The position numbers were made by a program, and so were the translations under genes. Source: Labrenzia sp. DG1229 (GTDB lineage Bacteria > Pseudomonadota > Alphaproteobacteria > Rhizobiales > Stappiaceae). Taken from it: a stretch of 57,887 bases of DNA. Numbering within the stretch: the first letter of the stretch is position 1; the number at the start of each line of letters is the position of its first letter. The notes beneath the pieces are model-generated. The model did not search any database and was not told the DNA's origin. It saw nothing but the letters and a program-made list of their open reading frames with translations. This document shows, one piece after another, positions 43,785-52,552 of this stretch. The stretch lies in assembly GCF_000521215.1 (NCBI RefSeq), contig NZ_KI928933.1, forward strand, positions 57,501 to 115,387, given 5' to 3'.

Positions 43785-45383
43785 TCAACGTTCCAGGGAA
43801 ACATTCTCAAAGACGTTGTTGCCCAGAGGTGTCTGCAGATACCCGTCCACCTTTCCGGAAACCGCGACCGCGAAAGGCGTTTCGTACATGAAGAGCAGTG
43901 GTGCCGCTTCGGCATAAATGTCCTGCATTTTCCTGTACTGGTCCGCCCGCTTTTCTGGGTCCATTTCCGAAGAGGATGCTTCATACAGTGTGTTGAAATC
44001 GGCGTTGTTCCAACCGGTTCCGACCGCTTTTGCCGTCGGGAAATATCCGAGCCAGCCCGTCACCTGGCTTGGATCGTTGACATCGTCAACCCAGCCGTAG
44101 GTGTGAATATCGAACTCACCGGACCGGTTCTTTGCGCCACGGGTCGCGTTGTCGACCTGTTCGGCAACAAGGTTGATGCCGAGTGGTGCCCACATCTGCT
44201 GGAGAGCGGCAAATATGGTCCCATCGTCTGCAGATCCGGCAAGTGTCGTCAGCGTGATTTCCGTTCCCGGTTTCAGACCAGCCTCGGCAACGAGGGCCTT
44301 CGCCTTTTCAATATCATAGCCATAGAGCGGGTTCATATCCGCGGCCAGCCGGGTTGAAGACGACATGACCGGCGACGACATCGGTTTCCCTGCGCCTTGC
44401 AGGACGAGACCGATCAGCGCTTCCTTGTTTGTGGCATAGTTCAATGCCTGACGGACCCGCTTGTCGTGCAGCGGATTCGGCGTTCCGTCGGCCCTGGTCT
44501 CACGCGTGTTGATCGGTGAATAGATAATCCGCGTGGACGGGAAGAGGTTCATGTCGACTGCCGGATCGGCATCCAGCTCCGCAACGCGCGAAAACGGGAT
44601 GAACTCGGCGATGTCTACCTCGCCTGCCGTCAGTTTCAGCACACGAGTCGCATCGTCCGGAATGATTTCGAAATGGACCTTTTCCAGATAGGGCAACGGC
44701 TTGCCGTCCTTGCCTTCTTTCCAGTAATGCGGGTTCGCGGTGAAGGTCATGGACGATCCCTGCTCGAAACCGCTCAGATAGAAGGGGCCCGATCCGACGC
44801 CTGGACCACCCGCCGCGAATATCGCAGCCGATTTTTCCTGATCATTCGCACCCGGCGCAGCATCAAAAGCTTTCTTGGAAACAATGGCCGTATTGAATGT
44901 CGCCAGCATCGAGAGCAATGCCGGGTCAGGCGTCTCAAGAGAAATGGTGATATCGCGGCCGTCCGCGCTCACGGAAGAGACAGCGGACAGAAGCCCCGAC
45001 CAGGGACCCAGGTCAGGGTTGCGGGCGCGCTCCAGCGAGAAAACAACGTCGTCACCCGTGAGCGGGCTTCCGTCGGAAAACTTGAGGCCATCGCGCAACA
45101 CCAGGGAAACGGTCTTGCCGTCAGATGAGACCTCGAAGCTTTCAGCGAGCGACCCGACAAGGTCGGTGCCGTCTTCAGTCGGTGCCAGCAGCGTACTGAA
45201 CAGGCTGCCGACCATCCAGATATCCGGATTGCGGTCGGCGTAGATCGGGTCGACAAGCTTCGAACCGTCATATCGAGCAAAATTCAGAGTTCCGCCACGC
45301 TCCTGCGCGTCGGCAAACCCAATTGTAAATGCGCCAAGAGCCGTGCTTGTTGCCAGCGCGAGGGCAAGTGCTGCAGCCTTCAT
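43785..45383 (-). CDS. dppA: Peptide ABC transporter periplasmic binding protein (DppA-like, SBP family 5)
   Basis: A 532-residue family 5 binding protein. ATG at 45383 follows GGGAGGACATACC and starts a signal peptide (MKAAALALALATSTALGAFT..DAQE). Family features are LAESFEVSSDGKTVSLVLRD, GLKFSDGSPLTGDDVVFSLE and KRVRQALNYATNKEALIG. It captures peptides or related solutes outside the inner membrane. The aminopeptidase P gene in the same operon and the shared operator with hydroxyproline genes suggest Pro/Hyp-containing peptides. Confidence 0.93.
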   Translation of the reverse strand: MKAAALALALATSTALGAFTIGFADAQERGGTLNFARYDGSKLVDPIYADRNPDIWMVGSLFSTLLAPTEDGTDLVGSLAESFEVSSDGKTVSLVLRDGLKFSDGSPLTGDDVVFSLERARNPDLGPWSGLLSAVSSVSADGRDITISLETPDPALLSMLATFNTAIVSKKAFDAAPGANDQEKSAAIFAAGGPGVGSGPFYLSGFEQGSSMTFTANPHYWKEGKDGKPLPYLEKVHFEIIPDDATRVLKLTAGEVDIAEFIPFSRVAELDADPAVDMNLFPSTRIIYSPINTRETRADGTPNPLHDKRVRQALNYATNKEALIGLVLQGAGKPMSSPVMSSSTRLAADMNPLYGYDIEKAKALVAEAGLKPGTEITLTTLAGSADDGTIFAALQQMWAPLGINLVAEQVDNATRGAKNRSGEFDIHTYGWVDDVNDPSQVTGWLGYFPTAKAVGTGWNNADFNTLYEASSSEMDPEKRADQYRKMQDIYAEAAPLLFMYETPFAVAVSGKVDGYLQTPLGNNVFENVSLER

Positions 45384-45466
45384 GGTATGTCCTCCCAGAT
45401 GCACATGTCATGGTGCGACGGAGATTAGCCGAACACGCCCCTTCCGCAAGGCATTTTTTAGCTATT

Positions 45467-45484
45467 TTGAATATTGGATCCAAT
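45467..45484. promoter_or_regulatory. VanR-type GntR operator in the dpp promoter region
   Basis: TTGAATATTGGATCCAAT contains the perfect palindrome ATTGGATCCAAT, identical to the half-operator known for the GntR/FCD regulator VanR. Its first 15 bases also occur (inverted) before the hydroxyproline operon at 33999-34013. It lies 84 bases upstream of dppA. Confidence 0.72.
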
Positions 45485-45566
45485 TTTTTATCAAAATCCG
45501 GAATTCTTATTCTTCATAATATTTTGTTTTTAAATATTTTTTCTCTTTTCAACAAATTCTCGAGTC

Positions 45567-45584
45567 ACTAAAAAAAATTTTAGT
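45567..45584. promoter_or_regulatory. Inverted repeat before the XRE-cupin gene, candidate operator
   Basis: ACTAAAAAAAATTTTAGT has 7-base arms (ACTAAAA/TTTTAGT) around AAAA, in an AT-rich gap. It lies 82 bases before the XRE-cupin start and 184 before dppA. It could be the XRE-cupin operator; AT-richness makes chance symmetry easier, so support is moderate. Confidence 0.45.
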
Positions 45585-45665
45585 ATTGATAAACTCAACC
45601 GACTATCGAATGCTGGAGTTCCAGCGCCCGGAACGATATAAGTGTGTGCCTGAACGGAGGAATGC

Positions 45666-46259
45666 ATGACAACAAGCAGGCGGCAAGCCACGCAGGACAC
45701 AGTGCAGGACACGCCCAATTACGGTCCCGTCATCCGCCAACGACGCAAGGCTCTGGGTATGACACTGGACGATGTCGCCAAGGCAACAGACCTGACGATC
45801 GGTTTCCTGTCCCAAGTGGAACGTGGCATCAGCGCGCCCTCCCTTTCCTCCTTCATGCGCATTGCCGGCGCCCTTCAGACCAGTCTGGAGGAGCTTCTCA
45901 AGGTTCCCGAGCCCTATATGGAGTATGTTCCAAAGGACTCGCGCCAAACCTATGTTCTGGGCAAATCGAAACGCCTCTATGAAAAACTTGGCCCCGGATT
46001 TCCAGGTGCGCTGACCTATCCCTGCATCATCCACCGCCCACCCGGACATGTCTCGGAACACATGCAGCATGAAGGCGAGGTGTTCTGTTATCTGCTCTCC
46101 GGAAGCCTGGAGTATCACCTGGGCAACAAGGTTTTCATCATGACGCCGGGCGACAGCATTCACCACGACACCAGCAAGCCGCACTTTTCCAAGGTTCTCG
46201 GTGACGAGGAATCCGTCGAACTCTGGGTCAGCTCCACGCCGATCAAGACACCGGGTTAA
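45666..46259 (+). CDS. XRE-family regulator with C-terminal cupin domain
   Basis: A 197-residue regulator. The helix-turn-helix is at about 20-78 (IRQRRKALGMTLDDVAKATD, LTIGFLSQVERGISAPSLSS) and a cupin at about 115-190 (PPGHVSEHMQHEGEVFCYLL, SGSLEYHLGNKVFIMTPGDS). GGAGG lies 5 bases before ATG 45666. Such regulators sense small molecules in the cupin and often control amino acid or polyamine genes. It is divergent from dppA, sharing a 282-base AT-rich control region. Confidence 0.92.
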   Translation: MTTSRRQATQDTVQDTPNYGPVIRQRRKALGMTLDDVAKATDLTIGFLSQVERGISAPSLSSFMRIAGALQTSLEELLKVPEPYMEYVPKDSRQTYVLGKSKRLYEKLGPGFPGALTYPCIIHRPPGHVSEHMQHEGEVFCYLLSGSLEYHLGNKVFIMTPGDSIHHDTSKPHFSKVLGDEESVELWVSSTPIKTPG

Positions 46260-46358
46260 CACCCACTGTCGCAACAATGACCGTATGTGATGCAAGCCCA
46301 TTGCACGGAACACCTGCCAAGGTCTATCAAGGAGCCGTGAACCAACCGGAGACCTTTG

Positions 46359-47009
46359 ATGGAGCGAACGGCAATTCTATTCGATTACTGGCGATCGTCA
46401 GCCAGCTATCGTGTGCGCATCGCATTGAATCTGTTGAGCATCCCGATCGAATATCGCCCGGTCAACCTGTTGACCGGAGACCACAGGTCAGCGGCCTATC
46501 TTGACGAGAACCCGCAAGGCCTCCTGCCGACGTTGGAGATCGATGGGAAGCGGCTGACACAGTCGCTCGCCATTATCGAATACCTGCACGCCACGACACC
46601 TGGTTCGAAGCTGCTGCCGGACTCGATCGACGGTCAGTACCGGATCCGGCAACTTTCCGACGCCATCGCGATGGAGATCCATCCTGTTTGCAATCTCAGC
46701 GTTGCACAGCGTGTCGTGGATCTCACCGGCGGCGGTAACGAGGTCAGGGTCGATTGGATGCGCCACTTCATTTCAAAAGGTCTGGGCGCGTTCGAACGGC
46801 TGCTGGGTGCCGGCGAAGGCCCGTTCTGCCTTGGCGACCAGCCAACCATGGCCGATTGCTGCCTGGTACCGCAGCTCTACAACGCTGAACGGTGGGGTGT
46901 GGACACGTCCGGTTTCCGGAGAATTGGCGAAGCCGCAAACGCGGCAAATACAATGAATGCCTTTGTGGATGCTCATCCGGATGCGGTTGGCGCGCCGCCG
47001 GCGGAGTAG
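46359..47009 (+). CDS. maiA: Maleylacetoacetate isomerase (zeta-class glutathione transferase)
   Basis: A 216-residue zeta-class GST. The active-site motif SSASYRVRIALNLL is at residues 13-26, with the G-site NPQGLLPTLEIDG and TQSLAIIEYL, and the C-terminal ISKGLGAFERLL and DQPTMADCCLVPQLYNA. It isomerises maleylacetoacetate to fumarylacetoacetate in tyrosine/homogentisate breakdown, using glutathione. No homogentisate dioxygenase or fumarylacetoacetase is nearby, so it may act on a related substrate. ATG at 46359 follows GGAG. Confidence 0.88.
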   Translation: MERTAILFDYWRSSASYRVRIALNLLSIPIEYRPVNLLTGDHRSAAYLDENPQGLLPTLEIDGKRLTQSLAIIEYLHATTPGSKLLPDSIDGQYRIRQLSDAIAMEIHPVCNLSVAQRVVDLTGGGNEVRVDWMRHFISKGLGAFERLLGAGEGPFCLGDQPTMADCCLVPQLYNAERWGVDTSGFRRIGEAANAANTMNAFVDAHPDAVGAPPAE

Positions 47010-47040
47010 TCCGCCGGCAACGGGAGGGACCTGTTAACTC

Positions 47041-47919
47041 ATGAATTTCCGGCAACTGGAAGCATTTCGCGCGGTTCGCGATACAGGTTCGACAACCCTG
47101 GCTGCCGACAGGATCGGCGTGACGCAATCGACCGCAAGCCGCCTTATACTCCAACTCGAAGAAGATATCGGCTACCAGCTGTTCGACCGTCAGGGCGCCG
47201 GGTTGACCCTCACACCCGAAGGACTGGACTTTTCGGAAATCGCCGAACGAATTCTCTCCGAAATCGAACGCATCAACCTGATGTCGCGCAACATCCGCCA
47301 ACTCAGTACCCGCACTGTCCGCATTGCCGCCATGCCCGCGATCGGCACCTGCATGACGCCGGAACCACTTCGCCGTTTCCTTGACGAAAACCCCAACGTG
47401 CATCTCAAGGTGGACCTGAAGCCGAGATCGGAGGTTCAGTCTCTGGTCATCAACGGCAAATGCGATCTTGGCCTCGTAACCCTGCCACTCTCGGATGACG
47501 GGCTGCATATCGAACCATTGTGCCAGGAGGAAACGGTCTGTGTTTTGCCGCCCGGCCATCATCTGGAAGAGAAGGATGTCGTCTCGTTCGGGGATCTTGC
47601 CAGCGAGCGCCTGATCAGCATCGCGACACATACGATCCTCCGATACCGGCTGGAAGAGGCATTGAGCAGCGCGGGTGTCCGCCTCGGATCCATATGCGAG
47701 ACAGATTCAACCCTGCTCGTGGCAAACCTCGTCGCAGCCAACGCGGGGGTCGCCATCATACACAAGGTGGTCGCGGACATGCTGAAGGACCGTCTGGTCA
47801 TTCGTCCGCTGGCGACGCCGATCCTTCTCTCCTATGGCATCATTCGGAGGCGCGGTAGTCCGCCGCGTGTGCTCACCGAGCGACTGGTCGATTGTCTGAA
47901 GTCTGCATTTTCAGCCTGA
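47041..47919 (+). CDS. LysR-family regulator
   Basis: A 292-residue LysR protein. MNFRQLEAFRAVRDTGSTTL starts the helix-turn-helix domain, continuing IGVTQSTASRLILQLEEDIG and FDRQGAGLTLTPEG; the effector domain runs from about 90 to 290. It follows maiA by 31 bases and converges with the first Gfo/Idh gene. Its target is not clear; the Gfo/Idh-BKACE genes are the likeliest. Confidence 0.92.
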   Translation: MNFRQLEAFRAVRDTGSTTLAADRIGVTQSTASRLILQLEEDIGYQLFDRQGAGLTLTPEGLDFSEIAERILSEIERINLMSRNIRQLSTRTVRIAAMPAIGTCMTPEPLRRFLDENPNVHLKVDLKPRSEVQSLVINGKCDLGLVTLPLSDDGLHIEPLCQEETVCVLPPGHHLEEKDVVSFGDLASERLISIATHTILRYRLEEALSSAGVRLGSICETDSTLLVANLVAANAGVAIIHKVVADMLKDRLVIRPLATPILLSYGIIRRRGSPPRVLTERLVDCLKSAFSA

Positions 47920-47937
47920 CTGCCCAGGACCCGGATT

Positions 47938-47960
47938 CAAAAAAGCGGCGGCAATCCGCT
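47938..47960 (-). terminator. Intrinsic terminator for the leftward Gfo/Idh gene
   Basis: On the minus strand AGCGG, a 7-base loop and CCGCT form a short stem followed by six T. It lies 112 bases after the stop of the leftward dehydrogenase gene, between convergent genes. The stem is short, so efficiency is uncertain. Confidence 0.5.
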
Positions 47961-48071
47961 GTTTCGGCAAAGCGTGCACGAGCCGAGACATTTTCCTCGG
48001 CCCCCTGAGTCCGGATCTTCGCTTCGCCGCATCCAAAACGGTACCGGAGTGCTTCGGTGCGTTAGCGGCTC

Positions 48072-49133
48072 TTATGCCATGATCGAGCTCAGGCTGGCGT
48101 CGTTCAATGGCAAGTGGACCGGTTCGCCGCGCTCGGCAGAGAGATCAGCAGCAATATAGACTTCCATCACCTGGCGGGCCTGATCGGCCGTGACCAGAAC
48201 CGGCTTGTCCCGGGCGCAGGCATCTATGAAGTGATCGGTCTCCGGCGCCATCGGGCCGGCATAGGCATGTCCGACGAATTCGCCCGGCATGGAAGACATC
48301 GGGAACTGGATACCGTTGTCTTCCGTATTCAGGACAACATCCTTGTGGCTGTCATCCACCATCAGGGCACCCTTCGTCCCGACCATTTCCAGGGTGGTGC
48401 TGGAATAGTTGGGATAGCCGAGTGGCAGGATCCAGCCGGCGCCGATAGTAAAGGAAATGCCGTTGTCCAGGGTCACGATGATCCAGGTACAATCCGGCGC
48501 ATCGACCCCCTTGCCCCGCATATAGCGGTAGACGTTCTGGGCGTAGACTTTCACCGGTCTTGCCGGCTCCAGACACCAGAGCACAAAGTCGAGATCGTGA
48601 GTTGCCTCCATTGCGGCGGGCGACAGCTTGGTTCGACCCGAAATCTTGTTGCCGAGACCGCGTGTGATGTGGCGACTGACAAGTGCGGAGACAGGATCGC
48701 CAAGCGTTCCGTTGAGAAGACTCTCGCGAATATAGGCATATTTGTAATTGAAGCGCTGCGAATAGCCGATCGTGAACTTGACATCGTTCTGCTTCGACAG
48801 GGCAACCAGATCATCGGCTTCAGCAAGGGTGATCGCGATCGGCTTTTCAAGAAATACATGCTTTCCAGCCAGGAGGGCAGCTCTGGCCATCGGGTAATGA
48901 ACGTCTTCAGGCGTTGCGGAAATGATGACGGAAGAGATGTTCGGGTTTTCAATGATCTCCTGATAAGTGTCCGTCGCGGTTGCCGGAGCATAACGGTCCT
49001 TCATTTCCTGCAAGCGTTCGCTGCGTGTCTCGGCAATGTGCATTGACGCAACCTGCGGATTGCGGGCTGCCGCTTCGATGCGGATACCGCCGCACCAGCC
49101 AGCGCCGATCACACCCAGTTCAATCTGTTCCAT
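48072..49133 (-). CDS. Gfo/Idh/MocA-family dehydrogenase (first)
   Basis: A 353-residue NAD(P)-dependent oxidoreductase starting MEQIELGVIGAGWCGGIRIE, with the Rossmann glycine motif at 7-15, the EKP motif in KHVFLEKPIAITLAEADDL near residue 92, and the C-terminal alpha/beta domain with catalytic-region HDLDFVLWCLE. ATG at 49133 follows GGGGAGCC. Family members oxidise or reduce sugars, inositols and sugar acids, often at carbon 3. It sits with a LysR gene on its right and a second, distantly related Gfo/Idh gene beyond; the two may act on successive steps. Confidence 0.9.
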   Translation of the reverse strand: MEQIELGVIGAGWCGGIRIEAAARNPQVASMHIAETRSERLQEMKDRYAPATATDTYQEIIENPNISSVIISATPEDVHYPMARAALLAGKHVFLEKPIAITLAEADDLVALSKQNDVKFTIGYSQRFNYKYAYIRESLLNGTLGDPVSALVSRHITRGLGNKISGRTKLSPAAMEATHDLDFVLWCLEPARPVKVYAQNVYRYMRGKGVDAPDCTWIIVTLDNGISFTIGAGWILPLGYPNYSSTTLEMVGTKGALMVDDSHKDVVLNTEDNGIQFPMSSMPGEFVGHAYAGPMAPETDHFIDACARDKPVLVTADQARQVMEVYIAADLSAERGEPVHLPLNDASLSSIMA

Positions 49134-49243
49134 ACCCGGCTCCCCTGATCGCGGAGCCGCCGCAAGACTGACCCCTTCTCTTTTCAGGAGCATGTTGGGC
49201 AAACGGACTTACCGGGTAAAATTCTGAATCTGCGTTGAGATAT

Positions 49244-50164
49244 TCAAACTCCGCATCGCGCCGCTTTCCGGGTTGACGCAATCGTTCTGGTCAGTTCGTC
49301 CTGCAAAATGTCACTGAAGGCCTGCGCAGCATCGTTGAGTGGTTTTGCCGCCGGTTCAATCCTGCTGTAACTCACGGAAAGCTCCGGCCTGACGATCGGA
49401 TGCAGCCGGCGGCGCTGCCCGTCCAGATCTGCAGCGCACATGATTCCAGGCAGGATCGTATGCCAATCCGACCGGGCAACAAGGTCGATTGTGCCGAACA
49501 TGGCGTCGAGTTCCAGAACGTTGTCCACTTTGATGTGATGGTCTGCAAAGTAGCGGTCGATGCGACGGCGGCGCGAATTTGCAGGGCTGGGAAGAACATA
49601 ACGCAAAGGGGCATGATCTTTCAGGTCTACGGGTTGGAGATGCCTCTCACCGGGTGCACCAACCAGAAATTCGTTGTCGGTTCCCATGGGTTCCGCACGA
49701 ATGTTGTCATACCCTTCGAATGCCGGAACGATAGCGAAATCAAGCTCTTCACGTCCGACCGCTTCAATCAGCTGGAAGGAATAGGCCTCCACCATGGAAA
49801 GGCGCACCATCGGATAGGTTTCCGTGTATTTCAGCATCGCCTCGGAAAGAACGCTACGCGTCAAGGTCGGGATCAAGCCGACACGCACCTGCCCTGTCAT
49901 GGTTCCGGATGCGCGTTTCAAGGTCTCGTCGGCATCGGCGGCCGACCGCAGGACATCGATCGCTTTCTTGTAGAACAGCATGCCGGTTTCGGTTGGCGTG
50001 ACACCGGTCGACTTGCGGATCAGCAACTGCACACCATACCGGTCCTCGAGTTCACGGACCTGCATTGAAATACCTGACTGGGTGGCGTTAACCCGGTTGG
50101 CCGCAGCCGAGAAAGAACCTTCCTCATAGACGGCAACGAAAAATCTGAGTTGCTGAAGCTTCAT
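49244..50164 (-). CDS. LysR-family regulator of the Gfo/Idh-BKACE genes
   Basis: A 306-residue LysR protein. MKLQQLRFFVAVYEEGSFSA and VNATQSGISMQVRELEDRYG form the helix-turn-helix, IRKSTGVTPTETG the wing. The effector domain covers about 90-295. It is divergent from the second Gfo/Idh gene across 131 bases, which is the classical LysR arrangement, and a TATCATTGATA palindrome lies in that gap. Confidence 0.92.
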   Translation of the reverse strand: MKLQQLRFFVAVYEEGSFSAAANRVNATQSGISMQVRELEDRYGVQLLIRKSTGVTPTETGMLFYKKAIDVLRSAADADETLKRASGTMTGQVRVGLIPTLTRSVLSEAMLKYTETYPMVRLSMVEAYSFQLIEAVGREELDFAIVPAFEGYDNIRAEPMGTDNEFLVGAPGERHLQPVDLKDHAPLRYVLPSPANSRRRRIDRYFADHHIKVDNVLELDAMFGTIDLVARSDWHTILPGIMCAADLDGQRRRLHPIVRPELSVSYSRIEPAAKPLNDAAQAFSDILQDELTRTIASTRKAARCGV

Positions 50165-50193
50165 CTCAAGCCATCACTTTTTCTGTTGGCAAA

Positions 50194-50204
50194 TATCATT
50201 GATA
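50194..50204. promoter_or_regulatory. Palindrome in the LysR divergent promoter
   Basis: TATCATTGATA is a perfect 11-base palindrome with the form of a LysR site. It lies 30 bases before the LysR start and 92 before the Gfo/Idh start. Binding is inferred from position. Confidence 0.5.
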
Positions 50205-50295
50205 ATGAGTTGCGTTGAAGGCGGCAAGACCCACTAACTAACAGAAGAAAACACCAAAAGAGCAGAATGGCCGGACCGGTGAACAGGGTAAAACT

Positions 50296-51312
50296 ATGAA
50301 TGTACAGAATAAATCATTTTGTATCGCGGTCGCCGGGTTCGGTTGGTGGGGGCGCCACATTGTCAATCGCCTCAAGCTGACCGACGGTATTGCCGTGCCT
50401 GTCGTAATCGAACCGAACGAGACTGCCCACGATCAGATCCGGGATGCCGGCCCGGCCCCCTACACTCGTTTCGAAGACGTTCTGAAACGCCCAGACATCG
50501 ATGCTGTCGTCCTGACAACCCCAAATCCACTGCATGAGGAACAGGTGCGCCAATGTGCGGCTGCGGGCAAACATGTCTTTTGTGAAAAACCGCTGGGTCT
50601 GACCGGTGAGAGCGCGCGCCGCTCCGTCAAAGCGTGCAAAGAGGCAGGCGTCACGCTCGGCATAGGACACGAACGGCGGTTCGAGCCGGCCATGGAAGCT
50701 CTCAAAGCAGAGATCGAACGGGGTGGCCTCGGCAAGATCATGCATGCCGAAGCTGCCTTCAGTCACGACAAGCTGATCGGTGTCCCCTCAGGCGATTGGC
50801 GCACCTCAAAATCCACCTGTCCGGCTGCCGGCATGACGGCGATGGGCATCCACCTCACCGATCTGCTGATCTCCTTTTTCGGGCCCGTCAAAACGGTTCA
50901 GGCGATGACCGCGGATCGTTCACTCGGCTGGGAAACCGGCGACCTCGTTACTGTGCAGCTCGGGTTCAGAGAAGGAATGACAGCAACCTTGAGTGCTATC
51001 CTGCACACACCCCACTTCATTCGCATGCACGTGTTCGGAACTGAAAAATGGGTGGAGGCGCGCAATGACACCCATCCCGACACGCCCGGCGGCAAGGTAA
51101 GTTATGTGGAATCGGTGACAGGAATGCCGCTGAAGGAAACCGCTTTCGAGTGGACCGATACCGTGATTCACAACCTTGAGGCTTTCAGGGATGCCTGCCT
51201 CGGGCGTCGTCCATACAGGGTTTCCCACCAGGAAATGATCCACAATATTGAAGTTCTCGAAGCAATTGCGCAGTCTGCCGAACATCGCGAAACCATCCAT
51301 CTGAATTCATAA
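50296..51312 (+). CDS. Gfo/Idh/MocA-family dehydrogenase (second)
   Basis: A 338-residue oxidoreductase: IAVAGFGWWGRHIVNRLKLT as the NAD(P) motif, GKHVFCEKPLGLTGESARRS with the EKP motif near residue 98, and GMTAMGIHLTDLLISFFGPV as the catalytic histidine region. It ends directly against the BKACE gene (stop at 51310-51312, next ATG at 51313), so the two are translationally coupled and probably sequential: dehydrogenase then cleavage enzyme. The substrate is unknown. Confidence 0.92.
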   Translation: MNVQNKSFCIAVAGFGWWGRHIVNRLKLTDGIAVPVVIEPNETAHDQIRDAGPAPYTRFEDVLKRPDIDAVVLTTPNPLHEEQVRQCAAAGKHVFCEKPLGLTGESARRSVKACKEAGVTLGIGHERRFEPAMEALKAEIERGGLGKIMHAEAAFSHDKLIGVPSGDWRTSKSTCPAAGMTAMGIHLTDLLISFFGPVKTVQAMTADRSLGWETGDLVTVQLGFREGMTATLSAILHTPHFIRMHVFGTEKWVEARNDTHPDTPGGKVSYVESVTGMPLKETAFEWTDTVIHNLEAFRDACLGRRPYRVSHQEMIHNIEVLEAIAQSAEHRETIHLNS

Positions 51313-52101
51313 ATGATCGAACTGCCAAAAATTCTCGTTGCACCCAATGGTGCGCGCCGGGACAAGTCCGCCCATCCTGCCTTGCCGATGAGCGTTGAAG
51401 AACTGGTTGAAACCTGCCGGCAATGTGCCGCCGCCGGTGCTGGAGGCGTCCATGCCCACGTGCGCAATGATGCCGGCCTGCACAGCCTCGATGCCGGGCG
51501 GTATCGCGAGGTAATCGCGCGGATTGCCGAAGAGTTGCCAGGGTGGTTTGTGCAAATCACGAGCGAAACCGCGGGCCTCTTCGACGCCAGAGACCAGCAG
51601 GAACTGATCCGGATGATGCGTCCCAGGTCGATTTCTGTCGCTATTCGCGAATTCGTACCGAATGAAGAAATCTTGCCCGAAGCCCGCAGAACCTATCACT
51701 GGGCTCGGGACCACAACGTCGCGATTCAGCATATCTGTTACTCAGAAGCCGAGCTCAACCAGCTCATCGGCTTCATTGACGACGGAACAGTGCCCGGGAC
51801 AGCTCACCAGGTACAACTTGTCCTTGGATCTTATGACGGAGGCCGAAGCAGCCGTCCCGAGGATATCGAAGCCTTGATCAAACCGATGCGGGACCTTGAG
51901 GAACAGCAATCATTTGACTGGATGCTGTGTGCCTTCGGACCGGAGGAGACAGATTGTCTGCTGCGGGCTCTGGAACTCGGAGGCAAGGCGCGGATCGGCT
52001 TTGAAAACTCACTCTGGAACAGGGATGGTTCACTTGCGAAGGACAATGCTGAGCGTGTCAGCGAAATTGTCAGATTGGCCGGCAGATCCAGTCTGCTTTA
52101 G
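51313..52101 (+). CDS. Beta-keto acid cleavage enzyme (BKACE, DUF849 family)
   Basis: A 262-residue TIM-barrel protein, a little shorter than most of the family. The N-terminal ILVAPNGARRDKSAHPALPM, the zinc ligands H-x-H in GGVHAHVRND and the late glutamate in RIGFENSLWNRDG match BKACE enzymes, which condense a 3-keto acid with acetyl-CoA to give acetoacetate and a new CoA ester. Substrate class varies across the family and cannot be read here. Fusion-like spacing to the upstream Gfo/Idh dehydrogenase suggests that enzyme makes the 3-keto acid. It overlaps the convergent cupin gene by 4 bases. Confidence 0.88.
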   Translation: MIELPKILVAPNGARRDKSAHPALPMSVEELVETCRQCAAAGAGGVHAHVRNDAGLHSLDAGRYREVIARIAEELPGWFVQITSETAGLFDARDQQELIRMMRPRSISVAIREFVPNEEILPEARRTYHWARDHNVAIQHICYSEAELNQLIGFIDDGTVPGTAHQVQLVLGSYDGGRSSRPEDIEALIKPMRDLEEQQSFDWMLCAFGPEETDCLLRALELGGKARIGFENSLWNRDGSLAKDNAERVSEIVRLAGRSSLL

Positions 52102-52496
52102 ACTTGATCGCCTGCGGACAGATGCGGAACGGTTTCACCGGTTTCGACAAATGTGCGTGTCACGTCGCGAGCGCCATAGACCCACAAGATGACAAGGCGT
52201 CCGTCACCCCTGTTCCTGAAATAATGCGGTGACCCGGCTTCAGCGAAGGCCGTGTCGCCTTTGGTCAGATTGTATACGTCCCCGCCGATACTGGCCTCGG
52301 CCTCACCCTCCAGGATTGTGACCTGTTCGTCGCAGTTGTGTGAGTGCATCGGTGCGCTGCAGCCTGCGGGGAAAACGGTCGTTCCCGTGGTGAACGGAAC
52401 TGTGTCGCTGACGGCTTTTCCGATCAGAAGCCGCGTCTCGACCCCGTCCCCGCGCTGGAAAGGCCTGATGTCTTTGTATGTGATGACGGTGGACAC
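52098..52496 (-). CDS. Single-domain cupin protein
   Basis: A 132-residue cupin. The first motif is GCSAPMHSHNCDEQVTILEG, with metal-type histidines and a glutamate-rich turn, and the second is GDTAFAEAGSPHYFRNRGDG. GTG at 52496 follows GAGGATGAAATC. It may bind a carboxylated intermediate or act as a small isomerase; no specific function is recognisable. It is divergent from the Ldh2-type gene with a 56-base gap. Confidence 0.82.
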   Translation of the reverse strand: MSTVITYKDIRPFQRGDGVETRLLIGKAVSDTVPFTTGTTVFPAGCSAPMHSHNCDEQVTILEGEAEASIGGDVYNLTKGDTAFAEAGSPHYFRNRGDGRLVILWVYGARDVTRTFVETGETVPHLSAGDQV

Positions 52497-52552
52497 GATT
52501 TCATCCTCTTTGTGAAGCGGGGCTTGACCCCAAATGTAGGTGGAACTGGCGA

